Shown: positions 8,156 through 17,122 of the stretch, one piece after another
Layout: every line of letters starts with the position of its first letter
Numbering within the stretch: position 1 is the stretch's first letter
From: Candidatus Brocadiaceae bacterium
GTDB lineage: Bacteria; Planctomycetota; Brocadiia; Brocadiales; Brocadiaceae
Length of the DNA: 29,015 bases
Assembly (NCBI GenBank): GCA_024653795.1
Contig: JANLHY010000187.1
Span: 1-29,015, forward strand
Reading direction: 5' to 3'
Made by a program: the position numbers and the translations under genes
The notes under the pieces: generated by a model
The model's database searches: none
Seen by the model: only the letters and a program-made list of their open reading frames with translations
What the model was told of the DNA's origin: nothing

Positions 8156-9715
8156 TTATAAAAATTCGAAAATCTCTTTTAAGACTTTTCCTTCTATATC
8201 GTGTGGAATATCTGTTTCCAATAAATAAAGTACGGTTGGAGCAATATCCTCAATCTTTGCTCCTTGTATATTAAATCCTTTCTTGATATTTTTCCCATGT
8301 ACTATGAATATTCCGTTACTCCTATGGGTACCAGAATTTCCTGATACAGTCATATTCTTTAAAGGCAAGTTCTCTGGAAAAATTTCTGGATTTTCCGATC
8401 CTCTAAATTCAAATGTGCAGTATGCATAATCCCGAGGAACTACAATAAGGTCGGGGGCAAGCGAACTATATTCTCCTTTATAAAGTTGTTCCCGTCGATA
8501 GACTTCCTCCACAATATATTCACCACTTTCCGGATCTTTAAGGCCTTTGATGTGTTCAATTATCGTTTCGCATAAATCCTCATATTCTGCACCGGGTTCA
8601 ACGTTTCCCTGAGGGTAACGTCCTTTAAGATTAATTTGTATGTTACCATAACCACAAGGTTCCCAGGAAAATGCTTTCGTATTAGCCCAATCTATATCAG
8701 AAAATAGCAAGAATTGAGCAGCAAGATTGTTTCGTATGAACATTAAGTATGGTCGAAGCCATTTTATTATCGTATTTCTAACAAAATAAGGAGTTTTTTC
8801 AGTTATGAAAAAACCTCCTTTTTGAATCATTTTCGTAAGAATCGAGTAGGGTTTTGTATCTTTTTTGTTTCCTTTATATTTCAGAATGCCGATGTTACAT
8901 AACAATCGATTTAGGCTAAAAAAACGTTTAATTTCACCTCCACCATGATCAGAAATAACCATAATAATTCCATCATCTCCTGCAATTCTAATGAATTCAC
9001 CAATGGCCTCATCAATTTTCTGATAAGCATATAATATTACATCTTCGATTTTTTTCTCCCCATTATGATATGATCGATTTTTCCAAAACAAATGTTGGGC
9101 CTGATCGGCAGACATATAATCAATTGCAAAAAGGTCTACAGGATATTTTTTCAGGAGATATTTAGAAATTAAAGTCCTACTTTTTACTTCAGCATCAATA
9201 TCTTCTAGTTTATATTTACCTTTAATTCTTCGTATTGCCCAAAGAGGAATTTCTCCTACCACTTTTTTAATCTCCCGAAATATTTTACTAGGATAGGCAA
9301 TCTTCTTATTTATTATTCGAGCATCATATCCCGAGATAACAAAGCCTTCTATCTTTTCAGGAGGATAAGTAAAAGGAATGTTGATTATGCCAACCCTCTT
9401 TCCACGATCACTAAGAATCTTCCAAATGGTCTTAGATTTGAGAAATCCTCCATTTGTTGGATATAATTTGTAGTTATATTTATCTAACTCGGCAAAATCG
9501 AAAATACCATGTTTACCAGGATTCTTTCCTGTCATGATAGTAGACCAAGCCATTGGTGTTATGGGGTGAACAGTAGATTGGAGTGTTCCATGCACACCTT
9601 CTTTAATTAACTTGGCAATATTCGGAAGACTTCCCTCTTTGACCCAAGGAATGATTAGATCAAATGTTCCACCATCTATACCTATCATAAAGACTTTAGG
9701 AGTATTATTATCCAT
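8156..9715 (-). CDS. Alkaline-phosphatase-superfamily phosphohydrolase/phosphotransferase-like protein (paralogue)
   Basis: A 519-aa relative of the protein at 4285-5982. Conserved sites are Asp14 in MIGIDGGTFDL, the nucleophile region MAWSTIMTGKNPGKHGIFDF (Ser58 in place of the Thr of the paralogue), Asp204 and His208 in SADQAQHLFW, Asp256-His257 in ISDHGGGE, and His464 in SGTHRSNGIF. There is no signal peptide. The middle region (about residues 270-340) is divergent from the paralogue, which suggests a different acceptor or substrate. No strong Shine-Dalgarno is seen before the ATG. It follows the Wzy/WaaL-like gene by 23 bases and precedes the small 111-aa gene by 21 bases. The reaction in this pathway is unknown. 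Confidence 0.9.
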   Translation of the reverse strand: MDNNTPKVFMIGIDGGTFDLIIPWVKEGSLPNIAKLIKEGVHGTLQSTVHPITPMAWSTIMTGKNPGKHGIFDFAELDKYNYKLYPTNGGFLKSKTIWKILSDRGKRVGIINIPFTYPPEKIEGFVISGYDARIINKKIAYPSKIFREIKKVVGEIPLWAIRRIKGKYKLEDIDAEVKSRTLISKYLLKKYPVDLFAIDYMSADQAQHLFWKNRSYHNGEKKIEDVILYAYQKIDEAIGEFIRIAGDDGIIMVISDHGGGEIKRFFSLNRLLCNIGILKYKGNKKDTKPYSILTKMIQKGGFFITEKTPYFVRNTIIKWLRPYLMFIRNNLAAQFLLFSDIDWANTKAFSWEPCGYGNIQINLKGRYPQGNVEPGAEYEDLCETIIEHIKGLKDPESGEYIVEEVYRREQLYKGEYSSLAPDLIVVPRDYAYCTFEFRGSENPEIFPENLPLKNMTVSGNSGTHRSNGIFIVHGKNIKKGFNIQGAKIEDIAPTVLYLLETDIPHDIEGKVLKEIFEFL

Positions 9716-9738
9716 ATTTACACAACCGCATCTTTTGA

Positions 9739-11142
9739 TTATCGTGTTGAATTTTTGCTTTTAGGATATGGAATAACCCATGTTGGAGAGAAATATCTTA
9801 TTTTTGTCTCCACTTTTTCCTCAGCAATATGAGTGAGCACGTAGCAAACACCTACGGAGAACCAGAAAAACTCGCTATCTACTATAGGATAGAAGGCCAT
9901 AAGAAAGAGAAAGGATAAAAAGGATGATAAAACACCTAACACCAATTTTTTTTTCTCCGGATCATGGGCAGAGGTAAAGGTATTAATAATGCGCACCATG
10001 AAAAAATACAGAATAAACGAGTAAGATATGAAGCCTAATAAACCATTTTCAGATAGCAGCATCAGATACCCACAAACAGAGAGATCCTTAGTTCTCAAAC
10101 AAACAGGCGCAACTCTAGAGTAACGATATTTAACATTAGGAGTGTTTCCCAAACCAATACCTAGAATGGGATGTGCTCGGAACATAGCCAAACTAAGCCT
10201 TGCTTCATCTCCCCTCAAAGATGTTGATATATGACCTGTTTTTCCCAATAAACGTTCTAAAATAGGCGTGTTAGAAGTAAACGCAATGCCTAAAAAAAGC
10301 GTTCCCAGTAAGAAAAACAACCCTATTATTAAGAGTCCCTTTCTTCTTATCGGTACAAATAATAAGAATATACCAAAAGAAATTAAAAGACCTATCCATC
10401 CAGCTCTTGATGCAGCACCAAACACGTTAATAATTAAAGAAACAAGAATAAGAATAAAAAGGACACGTCTTAACCAAGACATATTGATATACTTGCTAAA
10501 AATGACTCCTAACGCAAAGCATATTCCTATTATCATAATATATGCATGCCAATCTGGATCTAAAGCAAACCCTTGGATTCGAAATTTTCCTTTTTCTTGA
10601 AATAATCCTCCTTCTGTTCTCACGGTTTCTTGGTAAACGTCTTCAATCTTAAGGACGGGTTCATTAGAGATAAGTTCGTATATACCAACGCTACTTTCTA
10701 TGGCAGTTCCCAGTAAAAATGCTACAATTACAAATTGAAACAGTTTTTTTTCTTGAATGATATTCATCATGAGGAAATAAAAACCGATTACGGTTGCTCT
10801 TCTAATGAGTGCTGGAATGGCCAGATTAGGATCTGTAGCGTTAAAGATAGAAAGAATTGATGCTAATAAATACAATATAATGGCAACATTTAATGCACCT
10901 TTAAAAGGGGAAATAAAAAGGCGTGAAGTTTTCGTAAAGAGGATTTTCGCAATCCATACAATAAAAGTTAATATCAAAAATATCTTAAAGAATGTAATTT
11001 CCCATGGTAATCCAATCCAGCCGAAAGAAGCGCCTCTTTTCATCGGCATGAAAAATATTGCAAGGTAAAGACTGACAGCTTCCAGGGAATGAGTCGGTAC
11101 TTTCTTACGCATTGTGCTATAGTGGACTAACCAATTCATCAT
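9739..11142 (-). CDS. O-antigen ligase/polymerase family membrane protein (Wzy/WaaL-like)
   Basis: A 467-aa polytopic membrane protein with roughly ten hydrophobic segments and a large periplasmic-type loop in the C-terminal half. The Wzy_C-type signature is clear: an arginine after a helix (AASRAGWIGLLISFG, Arg246) and LSLAMFRAHPILGIGLGN (His324), then a loop with paired cysteines (APVCLRTKDLSVCGYL). Proteins of this fold either polymerise undecaprenyl-diphosphate-linked repeat units or ligate finished glycans to an acceptor. As the only member in the window, and next to a Wzx-like flippase, a polymerase role is favoured but not proven. Its ATG shares one base with the stop of the glycosidase-like gene (TAATG), implying coupled translation. 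Confidence 0.88.
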   Translation of the reverse strand: MMNWLVHYSTMRKKVPTHSLEAVSLYLAIFFMPMKRGASFGWIGLPWEITFFKIFLILTFIVWIAKILFTKTSRLFISPFKGALNVAIILYLLASILSIFNATDPNLAIPALIRRATVIGFYFLMMNIIQEKKLFQFVIVAFLLGTAIESSVGIYELISNEPVLKIEDVYQETVRTEGGLFQEKGKFRIQGFALDPDWHAYIMIIGICFALGVIFSKYINMSWLRRVLFILILVSLIINVFGAASRAGWIGLLISFGIFLLFVPIRRKGLLIIGLFFLLGTLFLGIAFTSNTPILERLLGKTGHISTSLRGDEARLSLAMFRAHPILGIGLGNTPNVKYRYSRVAPVCLRTKDLSVCGYLMLLSENGLLGFISYSFILYFFMVRIINTFTSAHDPEKKKLVLGVLSSFLSFLFLMAFYPIVDSEFFWFSVGVCYVLTHIAEEKVETKIRYFSPTWVIPYPKSKNSTR

Positions 11143-12686
11143 TACATTGGCTCCACAAAAATAGGATCTTCTGTGAGATTAAACTCTACTTTGCCTTTTT
11201 TAACTGTTTTTTCTTTTACACTGGGGTTTTGACGTCCGAGTTCTACCACTATATTTGTTACTTTTACCGTTTTGAAAGAGGCACCTGCCGTAAAGGTTAT
11301 GCTCACATTTTTATTACTCCAGAAGATATAAATAGGCGCTCCTGCAGATAAGAATTCAAATCCATATAAGTCTGTTCCGAGAGATAGCTGTTTGACAAAC
11401 ACAGCGTTTTTAAGCTTCTCTACTGTAAGTTTATATGTAAAATACGCTGGATAAGGTTGGTAATTATTATCCAATAAGCCCGCTATTGCCCAATTGTAAG
11501 CAAGAGGATTAATGTTAGCGAGCAATTTCGCGCTCAAATTCCCGGCACTTGAAATATCCATCATAAATCCAAAGTTAATTCTTTCCAATCCCATTACTAA
11601 GGCAGCAACCGTCTTTTTAACTATCAGCCTGGATTGTTCAGCTCTGTACCAGGCGTTAACCTCTTTATACATTACATTTTTCCTGTCAGCCAGAATTTTT
11701 ACAACTTCCTGGGCTTCCATTTTAAAGGGGTGTGGATGGGGTTTGACAGGGCCAAAAGTAAGAGTTGGTGTCGCACAAGCATCGCCAATATAAATAGGTT
11801 TCTCGTACCCATTTCGTTTCATTTCTTGCCTTATCCATTCAACAGCTGTATAGATAGCTGGATAATCCTCAAGGGAGTGAAATTCAACCTTATCAAAGTA
11901 ATCTTTTTCTTTGAGGAGTTTTTGGTTAGTACGAATATATTTATACCAGTTTTTCTTGTTAAACAGCTTTGGGTTCATCATTTCTATCCTTTTCTCATAA
12001 GGCTTATTAGGCTGAACAACGTCACCCAACCAAAACCCCGTGAGAATTATATTTACGTGCGAATTAGCCTTTTTTGCAGCCATATATGCAACTTTGAGCT
12101 GTCTGATATATTCATCAACAGTACCTAACCAATGATAACTACCCTGAGCTTCGGTTTCTATCTCGTAATTGAGAATAGGATATTTCAAATTCGGCATGTC
12201 ATTATTTCCGTCTCCATCATACCTTTCAATTACATTACTGATAAAATCAGCGTAGTCTTTCCAATGTTTTTCTTTTGGCAGTAAGGCTGGATTTCTAAGC
12301 TGGAAAGTGTTAGCATCCTGAGTATCATTCTTTGTAGGAGATCTATTCGCCCATTTAGAAAAAGATTCCAGGACTATTTCCATGTCTGTAAAACCCTCAG
12401 CCTGGAAAATAGTAATTATCCTGTCAATTTTATCCCATTTATATTTATGGGCTTGACCTAACTTGGGAGGTGCTGGTTCAACATCTCCCCAGCGTAGCTG
12501 TTGAATTTTTACTGAGCGAATACCTGAACTACTAAACAATTTAGCCAGCTTTGACCAGTCACATTTTTCCCACGCTGGATTTGCATATCCAACACCAAAA
12601 GTAATAGCATTGACAGGCTTTTGGTATGTTACCAATATCAAAAAAATCAAACATAACCAAGAGGTTATTCTTTTGTATTCAGCCAT
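11142..12686 (-). CDS. Secreted glycoside-hydrolase-like TIM-barrel protein
   Basis: A 514-aa protein with a hydrophobic signal segment at residues 8-20 and a likely cleavage near VNA-ITF, so it is periplasmic or exported. The body resembles clan GH-A (GH39/GH42-like) barrels: IRSVKIQQLRWGDVEP, a strand-4-like NYEIETEAQGSYHWLG with a plausible acid/base Glu179, KVEFHSLEDY, and a strand-7-like KPIYIGDACATP. At that last site Asp302 stands where GH-A enzymes normally have the nucleophilic Glu. Residues from about 430 onward look like a beta-sandwich. A polysaccharide-trimming role like that of PslG is inferred from context. AGGAG ten bases before the ATG lies inside the end of the flippase gene; 3-bp gap. 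Confidence 0.72.
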   Translation of the reverse strand: MAEYKRITSWLCLIFLILVTYQKPVNAITFGVGYANPAWEKCDWSKLAKLFSSSGIRSVKIQQLRWGDVEPAPPKLGQAHKYKWDKIDRIITIFQAEGFTDMEIVLESFSKWANRSPTKNDTQDANTFQLRNPALLPKEKHWKDYADFISNVIERYDGDGNNDMPNLKYPILNYEIETEAQGSYHWLGTVDEYIRQLKVAYMAAKKANSHVNIILTGFWLGDVVQPNKPYEKRIEMMNPKLFNKKNWYKYIRTNQKLLKEKDYFDKVEFHSLEDYPAIYTAVEWIRQEMKRNGYEKPIYIGDACATPTLTFGPVKPHPHPFKMEAQEVVKILADRKNVMYKEVNAWYRAEQSRLIVKKTVAALVMGLERINFGFMMDISSAGNLSAKLLANINPLAYNWAIAGLLDNNYQPYPAYFTYKLTVEKLKNAVFVKQLSLGTDLYGFEFLSAGAPIYIFWSNKNVSITFTAGASFKTVKVTNIVVELGRQNPSVKEKTVKKGKVEFNLTEDPIFVEPM

Positions 12687-12689
12687 GTT

Positions 12690-14234
12690 TCATATTCTCC
12701 TGAGAATTACTCTCCTAAAAACTTCAAAAATATAAGACATACTTTCTATTTTTAAACATCTTGAAACAAACATAAAAGAAGCACTTCCGATTATAACTAG
12801 TAATGCAAGTTCTAAAACTTGATAAAGATATGAAAATTCTACTAAATCTGTCTTTATGATCAATCCTTTAATTTTCAAGACAATCAGCATCATGCAAAAT
12901 GTAGCAATAGATACTTTGATAATATGTAAAATAATTCCATTAAAACCATAAAACCTTGAATCTTTTACAAGAAAAATCAGAAAAAGGGCGAGTTGAGCAA
13001 TGAAGACTAGGGAAGTTGCTAGCGGAAGCCCAATATAACCAAGATATTTCATTAATATACTATCAAAGGCGATACTAATTACCAAAAAAAATAATGAAGA
13101 ACGGACCAAGTATTTCACCTTTCCCATTGACATTAGTATTCCTGCAACAAATACCCAGAAGCAATGTGCCATAACGCCTATTAAATAGTAATTGAATGCT
13201 ATAACAGTATTTTCAAGTGCGGTATTATCGAATTTGCCTCTGTGTAAAAGCAATTGGATAACGGAATCTCCGAGGAGGAGCAATAATCCACAAATAGGGA
13301 TTATAACAAATGAAAGATGTTTAAAGAACCGATTAAATAAAACAGAAAAAGAACCATAATCCTTCTCGGCAAGGTTTTTTGATACTGTTGGAAGTACAGA
13401 AGTAAGCATCGCTGGAGTAATTATTGAAGGTATTACCATAGAAATATTAAATGCATATGATAGTGTGGATGAATATCCTTCTCCTAGATGTGTGGCGAAA
13501 ATCTTATCAACGACAACCACTATTTGCAAGATAATGTTGGAGCAAATTACAGGAAAGAGTCTTTCACTAACGATCTTTTCATCCTTTTGCCATCTATCAA
13601 GAGTTAATGAAAAGTGTAAACCTGAACGCTTTAAAAATAGGTAAGACACAATAACAGATATGAGCGTACCAATGGTGGTTCCAACAGCTAAACCATATAC
13701 ATTTATGTATTTAACTAAAAAGAGTATTCCGAATAATAAACCTAAAACACTGAATACAGAAGATATTGAAGGAATCCAAAACCTATTTTCAGATATGAAA
13801 ATAGACTCGCATATAGAAAATGCAACAAAAAAAAAGATAACCGGTGAAAGAATCCATACAAGATTGACTGCAAGTGTTCTAGATTCATTAACAAATCCAA
13901 AACCAGTAATCTTTACCCAGTATGGCGAAGATATTGCATAAACAAACATGCCGAGAATAGAAAAGAATAACATCTTAGTAGCAAAAGCATTTTTCATTCT
14001 AACCGTTTTGGCTTCACTAGTATTAATTTTATAATTTATATAAACAGGAACAAAGGTTACGTTAATAGACTTTCTTATCCTCTCTCCAATTCTGAATATC
14101 AGATTGTAAAGTAATAAAAAGATATCTGCTGTGGCGGTTGCTCCAAAGATATATGCAATAAAAATTGTGTTCACCATGGTAATGCAAATTCTCAAAAGCT
14201 CAACAAATATTAATAAAGAGGCACGTCGTAACAT
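12690..14234 (-). CDS. MurJ/Wzx-like lipid-linked oligosaccharide flippase (MOP superfamily)
   Basis: A 514-aa polytopic protein with about 14 hydrophobic segments, the usual size for MVIN/MurJ-type flippases. The N-terminus (TIFIAYIFGATATADIFLLL, then INVTFVPVYINYK) matches the MurJ pattern, as does GVMAHCFWVFVAGILMSMGK around residue 360. It would move the undecaprenyl-linked repeat unit from the cytosolic to the periplasmic face for polymerisation by the neighbouring Wzy-like protein. A 125-bp gap separates it from the upstream radical SAM gene, while the downstream gene begins 3 bases after its stop. No clear ribosome site precedes the ATG. In this context Wzx function is more likely than peptidoglycan synthesis. 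Confidence 0.88.
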   Translation of the reverse strand: MLRRASLLIFVELLRICITMVNTIFIAYIFGATATADIFLLLYNLIFRIGERIRKSINVTFVPVYINYKINTSEAKTVRMKNAFATKMLFFSILGMFVYAISSPYWVKITGFGFVNESRTLAVNLVWILSPVIFFFVAFSICESIFISENRFWIPSISSVFSVLGLLFGILFLVKYINVYGLAVGTTIGTLISVIVSYLFLKRSGLHFSLTLDRWQKDEKIVSERLFPVICSNIILQIVVVVDKIFATHLGEGYSSTLSYAFNISMVIPSIITPAMLTSVLPTVSKNLAEKDYGSFSVLFNRFFKHLSFVIIPICGLLLLLGDSVIQLLLHRGKFDNTALENTVIAFNYYLIGVMAHCFWVFVAGILMSMGKVKYLVRSSLFFLVISIAFDSILMKYLGYIGLPLATSLVFIAQLALFLIFLVKDSRFYGFNGIILHIIKVSIATFCMMLIVLKIKGLIIKTDLVEFSYLYQVLELALLVIIGSASFMFVSRCLKIESMSYIFEVFRRVILRRI

Positions 14235-14359
14235 TTTTTAAATCTATGAAAAGTATTCAAATTTCCAGATTATCCTGTGTTTTTGCGAAACAACACCGTT
14301 ATGTATGCATTGTTGGTGAGTCAACTCAATAGCCATAAAATATTATGCAATCATCTCTT

Positions 14360-15868
14360 CTAGATTTTCCTCCGTTTTTTAAATAAATGATAAAATTTAT
14401 TTTTCACCAAGAGCATACACCTGTGAAATTTAGTTGGGGGGAAAATAAAGTATCGATATAAACTAAACCAAAATTTGTAAATCAATAAATATAACCTCGC
14501 AAAAGGAAGTTTAATAATCATTTTTACTAGAGCGGAGGGCAGTGCAAGCCAAACTAGAAATGCAAACAGTCTATGCAAATTTTCAGTCATTAATTTTTGT
14601 TTTGGGTCTCTAACTACGGGAGGATGGTAACCATAAGGGTTTTTCATAGTATCAAAACCCTCAAAGTGTTGATTGAGTAATCCTTCTTCCTTTGCAATAT
14701 TATATAGCTCAGTTCTATGATATGGTTGAATAATAAAGCACATGGCATAATCCACTTTGCATCTTTTATTTAATTCCAATGTTTCAAAATCGGTTTCAAT
14801 TGAACCTTTTGGTATACCAATCAAATTAAAGGTTTGGACTTTTATGCCTTCTTCTTTTATTAATTCTATAGCATTAATTATATGGTCTTTTGTCATATTA
14901 CGCTTTAATATTGTATTCCGGAGATAATCATTTCCAGCTTCGAGTCCCATCGTAACAAGAAAACATCCAGCTTCTTTTAAAAGCTTTACGTTTTCTGAAT
15001 TTACAAGATTGGCCCGTACGTTACAGTTAAAGGGTAATCCTATTTTCGATTTATACTTTTTTGTAAAATCCTCAAGCCAATCCGGATAGATGACAAAAAT
15101 ATCATCCCAAAAAACAAAATACGTTGCAGGATATCGAGACTTCAATTCTAAAAGCTCTTCTATAACATTATCAACACTCCTTCGACGTATGGTGGAATTT
15201 CCTTTTCCACTATCGCTATACAATTGACGGAATGCTTTATTAAAACAATAAGTACAACTATATGGGCAACCTCTTGTGGTCATAACACCTGTGGGAGATA
15301 ACCCTGATCTTGGCTGGTAGAGGGAGAAAAGATTTCTATCAGGAAAAGGAAGGTCATCTAAGTTATTAACGACGGGCCTTAATGGGTTTTTATGAATGAT
15401 ACTATCCTCTTTAATCCACAAGTTTTCTACAGAAAAATACGGTTCATCACGTTCTAGTTTTTTAGCTAGGTCAAGAAGGGCATAATCTCCTTCACCAATA
15501 CAAATGGCATCTACTCCCTCCACAGCTATCATCTCAGGAAAATATGTGGGATGCGGCCCCCCAAATATTGAAAACACATGAAATTCATCTTTGACTAGTT
15601 TATTAAACTGAAGATAGAATTTCGCAAGGTAAGTAGGAACACTATACCCTATGAGAGTCTTCCTCCCGTCTCTTAGTTTTTTTCTTACCTCATTAATATC
15701 AGCCTTGATTATTTCAACTTCAAAACCTTCCCTTTTAAGGACACTAGATATAATCATGAGTCCTAACCATTGTAAATGAATTCCGGTTAAAGGTTCTATA
15801 GGAAATAACACCCTTAGCGATCTACCAGAAGAATGATTTTTATTTTCGTTTACCAACTTTTCTATCAT
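14360..15868 (-). CDS. B12-binding-domain radical SAM protein
   Basis: A 502-aa protein with an N-terminal cobalamin-binding-like Rossmann domain (residues 17-165; FGGPHPTYFPE and CIGEGDYALLDLA are class signatures) and a radical SAM core with TTRGCPYSCTYCFN (Cys201, Cys205, Cys208). The DxHxxG cobalamin-ligand motif is not seen, as is common in this class. The last 90 residues are hydrophobic and basic (LFAFLVWLALPSALVKMII and KFWFSLYRYFIF), suggesting peripheral membrane binding and perhaps a lipid-linked substrate. Known relatives methylate unactivated carbons or phosphorus or rearrange rings; which applies is unknown. Upstream neighbour ends 46 bases away. It is similar in plan to the proteins at 17123-18649 and 18690-20210. 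Confidence 0.88.
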   Translation of the reverse strand: MIEKLVNENKNHSSGRSLRVLFPIEPLTGIHLQWLGLMIISSVLKREGFEVEIIKADINEVRKKLRDGRKTLIGYSVPTYLAKFYLQFNKLVKDEFHVFSIFGGPHPTYFPEMIAVEGVDAICIGEGDYALLDLAKKLERDEPYFSVENLWIKEDSIIHKNPLRPVVNNLDDLPFPDRNLFSLYQPRSGLSPTGVMTTRGCPYSCTYCFNKAFRQLYSDSGKGNSTIRRRSVDNVIEELLELKSRYPATYFVFWDDIFVIYPDWLEDFTKKYKSKIGLPFNCNVRANLVNSENVKLLKEAGCFLVTMGLEAGNDYLRNTILKRNMTKDHIINAIELIKEEGIKVQTFNLIGIPKGSIETDFETLELNKRCKVDYAMCFIIQPYHRTELYNIAKEEGLLNQHFEGFDTMKNPYGYHPPVVRDPKQKLMTENLHRLFAFLVWLALPSALVKMIIKLPFARLYLLIYKFWFSLYRYFIFPPTKFHRCMLLVKNKFYHLFKKRRKI

Positions 15869-15914
15869 ATATTAACTAACCCTTCGGATATCAAATTCGG
15901 CTGTACTATTTGCA

Positions 15915-17024
15915 TTAAGAGGTTTTTTTCCCGTAGAAAAGGTATTCAAATGCAATGGGGTCAAAAAGAAATGGTAAATTGAAAGAAAGAAAATCCCAAA
16001 TTTTAGAGAAAGGAAAAATTATAAAGGATGGATAGTGGCTGGCTACTTTTCTCGTAACGTTATAAAAACCCGCATTAATCATAGAAGATATGATAAATTT
16101 ACTTGGATATATTTTTTCATATGGACTGGATTTGAAAATCCTCTGGTCTGATCCAGCCATACACTTTCTCATAACTTTTCGTATAACTTTCTTTATCAAG
16201 GTTGGAAATATCTTTCCTGGCAATTTGATTGGAGTATAGGGATTTATTTCCAATATAAATACACTACCTCCCGGCTTTAACACACGCATTATTTCAGATA
16301 ATGCTTCGTGAAGCAGATCAATATGATGGAGTACCAGAAAACAGAAAACAGCATCAAATGATTGTTTATCAAAAGGCAGCGATTTTATATCTGAGGAAAC
16401 ACATTCAACCTTATTTCTTGACTTTACCTCAATTAAGGTATCTATAACTATATCGCAATTGACTACCTTTGTACCAGCAGAACTTAATCTATCAATTAAA
16501 TCATCGTCTATTCCAACACCAACATTCAAGACTTGGCTTCCAGCAAAAGCATCCTTAAGTTCAGTGATTTTAGCGAATATTCTCTCATTTCGATTATACA
16601 AATTGTTTTTGGTAATCACCCATTTTGACGCTTTATTTGTTCCAAGCTTATCTCTCAATGACTGATTATCCTGATGCAATATCTTTTCCCATACAAACCG
16701 ATCGATCTTTTCATTTAAACCATCCTTCTGAGCGGTTTCCTTATGAACAATTTTAAAGGTCTCCAGGTTCTCATCAAGAATGCTATTTTCGATATCTTTC
16801 TTTTTTCTGATCCATTGCTCAGTATCTGGATTATCTTGAGCAGCTAAGAGTTCACTTGAGAGCAAACACGGGATACCAGTCTGTATAGGATAAGTATTGC
16901 TACAATTCTCACACAGGATGTTACCTGACCAAACCTCATTCTCCTGGAATGTGGCTTTCTGTAATTTTAGTTGATGACTCTTGCAAAGAGGACAAACAAG
17001 TATATCAAATAATTGAGGAAGCAT
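15915..17024 (-). CDS. Trm112-like zinc domain fused to a class I methyltransferase
   Basis: The N-terminal 55 residues look like a Trm112p zinc domain (LVCPLCKSH, then ILCENCSNTYPIQTGIPCL). After a charged linker, a methyltransferase-like domain follows: QVLNVGVGIDDDLIDRL in the motif I position, VVNCDIV, FDAVFCFLVLHHIDLLHEAL and VLKPGGSVFILEINP. Motif I is unusual, because the last glycine of GxGxG is replaced (GVGID). The frame opens at TTG 17030, but the ATG at 17022-17024 has AGGA six bases upstream and is preferred, giving 369 aa. It sits between two B12-type radical SAM genes. It may methylate the same glycan or lipid-linked sugar; the substrate is unknown. Confidence 0.85.
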   Translation of the reverse strand: MLPQLFDILVCPLCKSHQLKLQKATFQENEVWSGNILCENCSNTYPIQTGIPCLLSSELLAAQDNPDTEQWIRKKKDIENSILDENLETFKIVHKETAQKDGLNEKIDRFVWEKILHQDNQSLRDKLGTNKASKWVITKNNLYNRNERIFAKITELKDAFAGSQVLNVGVGIDDDLIDRLSSAGTKVVNCDIVIDTLIEVKSRNKVECVSSDIKSLPFDKQSFDAVFCFLVLHHIDLLHEALSEIMRVLKPGGSVFILEINPYTPIKLPGKIFPTLIKKVIRKVMRKCMAGSDQRIFKSSPYEKIYPSKFIISSMINAGFYNVTRKVASHYPSFIIFPFSKIWDFLSFNLPFLFDPIAFEYLFYGKKTS

Positions 17025-17122
17025 CTCCAATCCTAACTGTTATAAAATTGATAATATATAATTCTTGATAAGCATAAAATACTCATAGAGTTGAATTGTG
17101 TATTTCTTTATCCAAGCATAAG

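Noticed and set aside
11634..12128. 164-aa plus-strand frame inside the glycosidase-like gene
   Set aside because: Antisense shadow of a gene with signal peptide and family segments; composition is Phe/Ile-rich as expected of a mirror frame.
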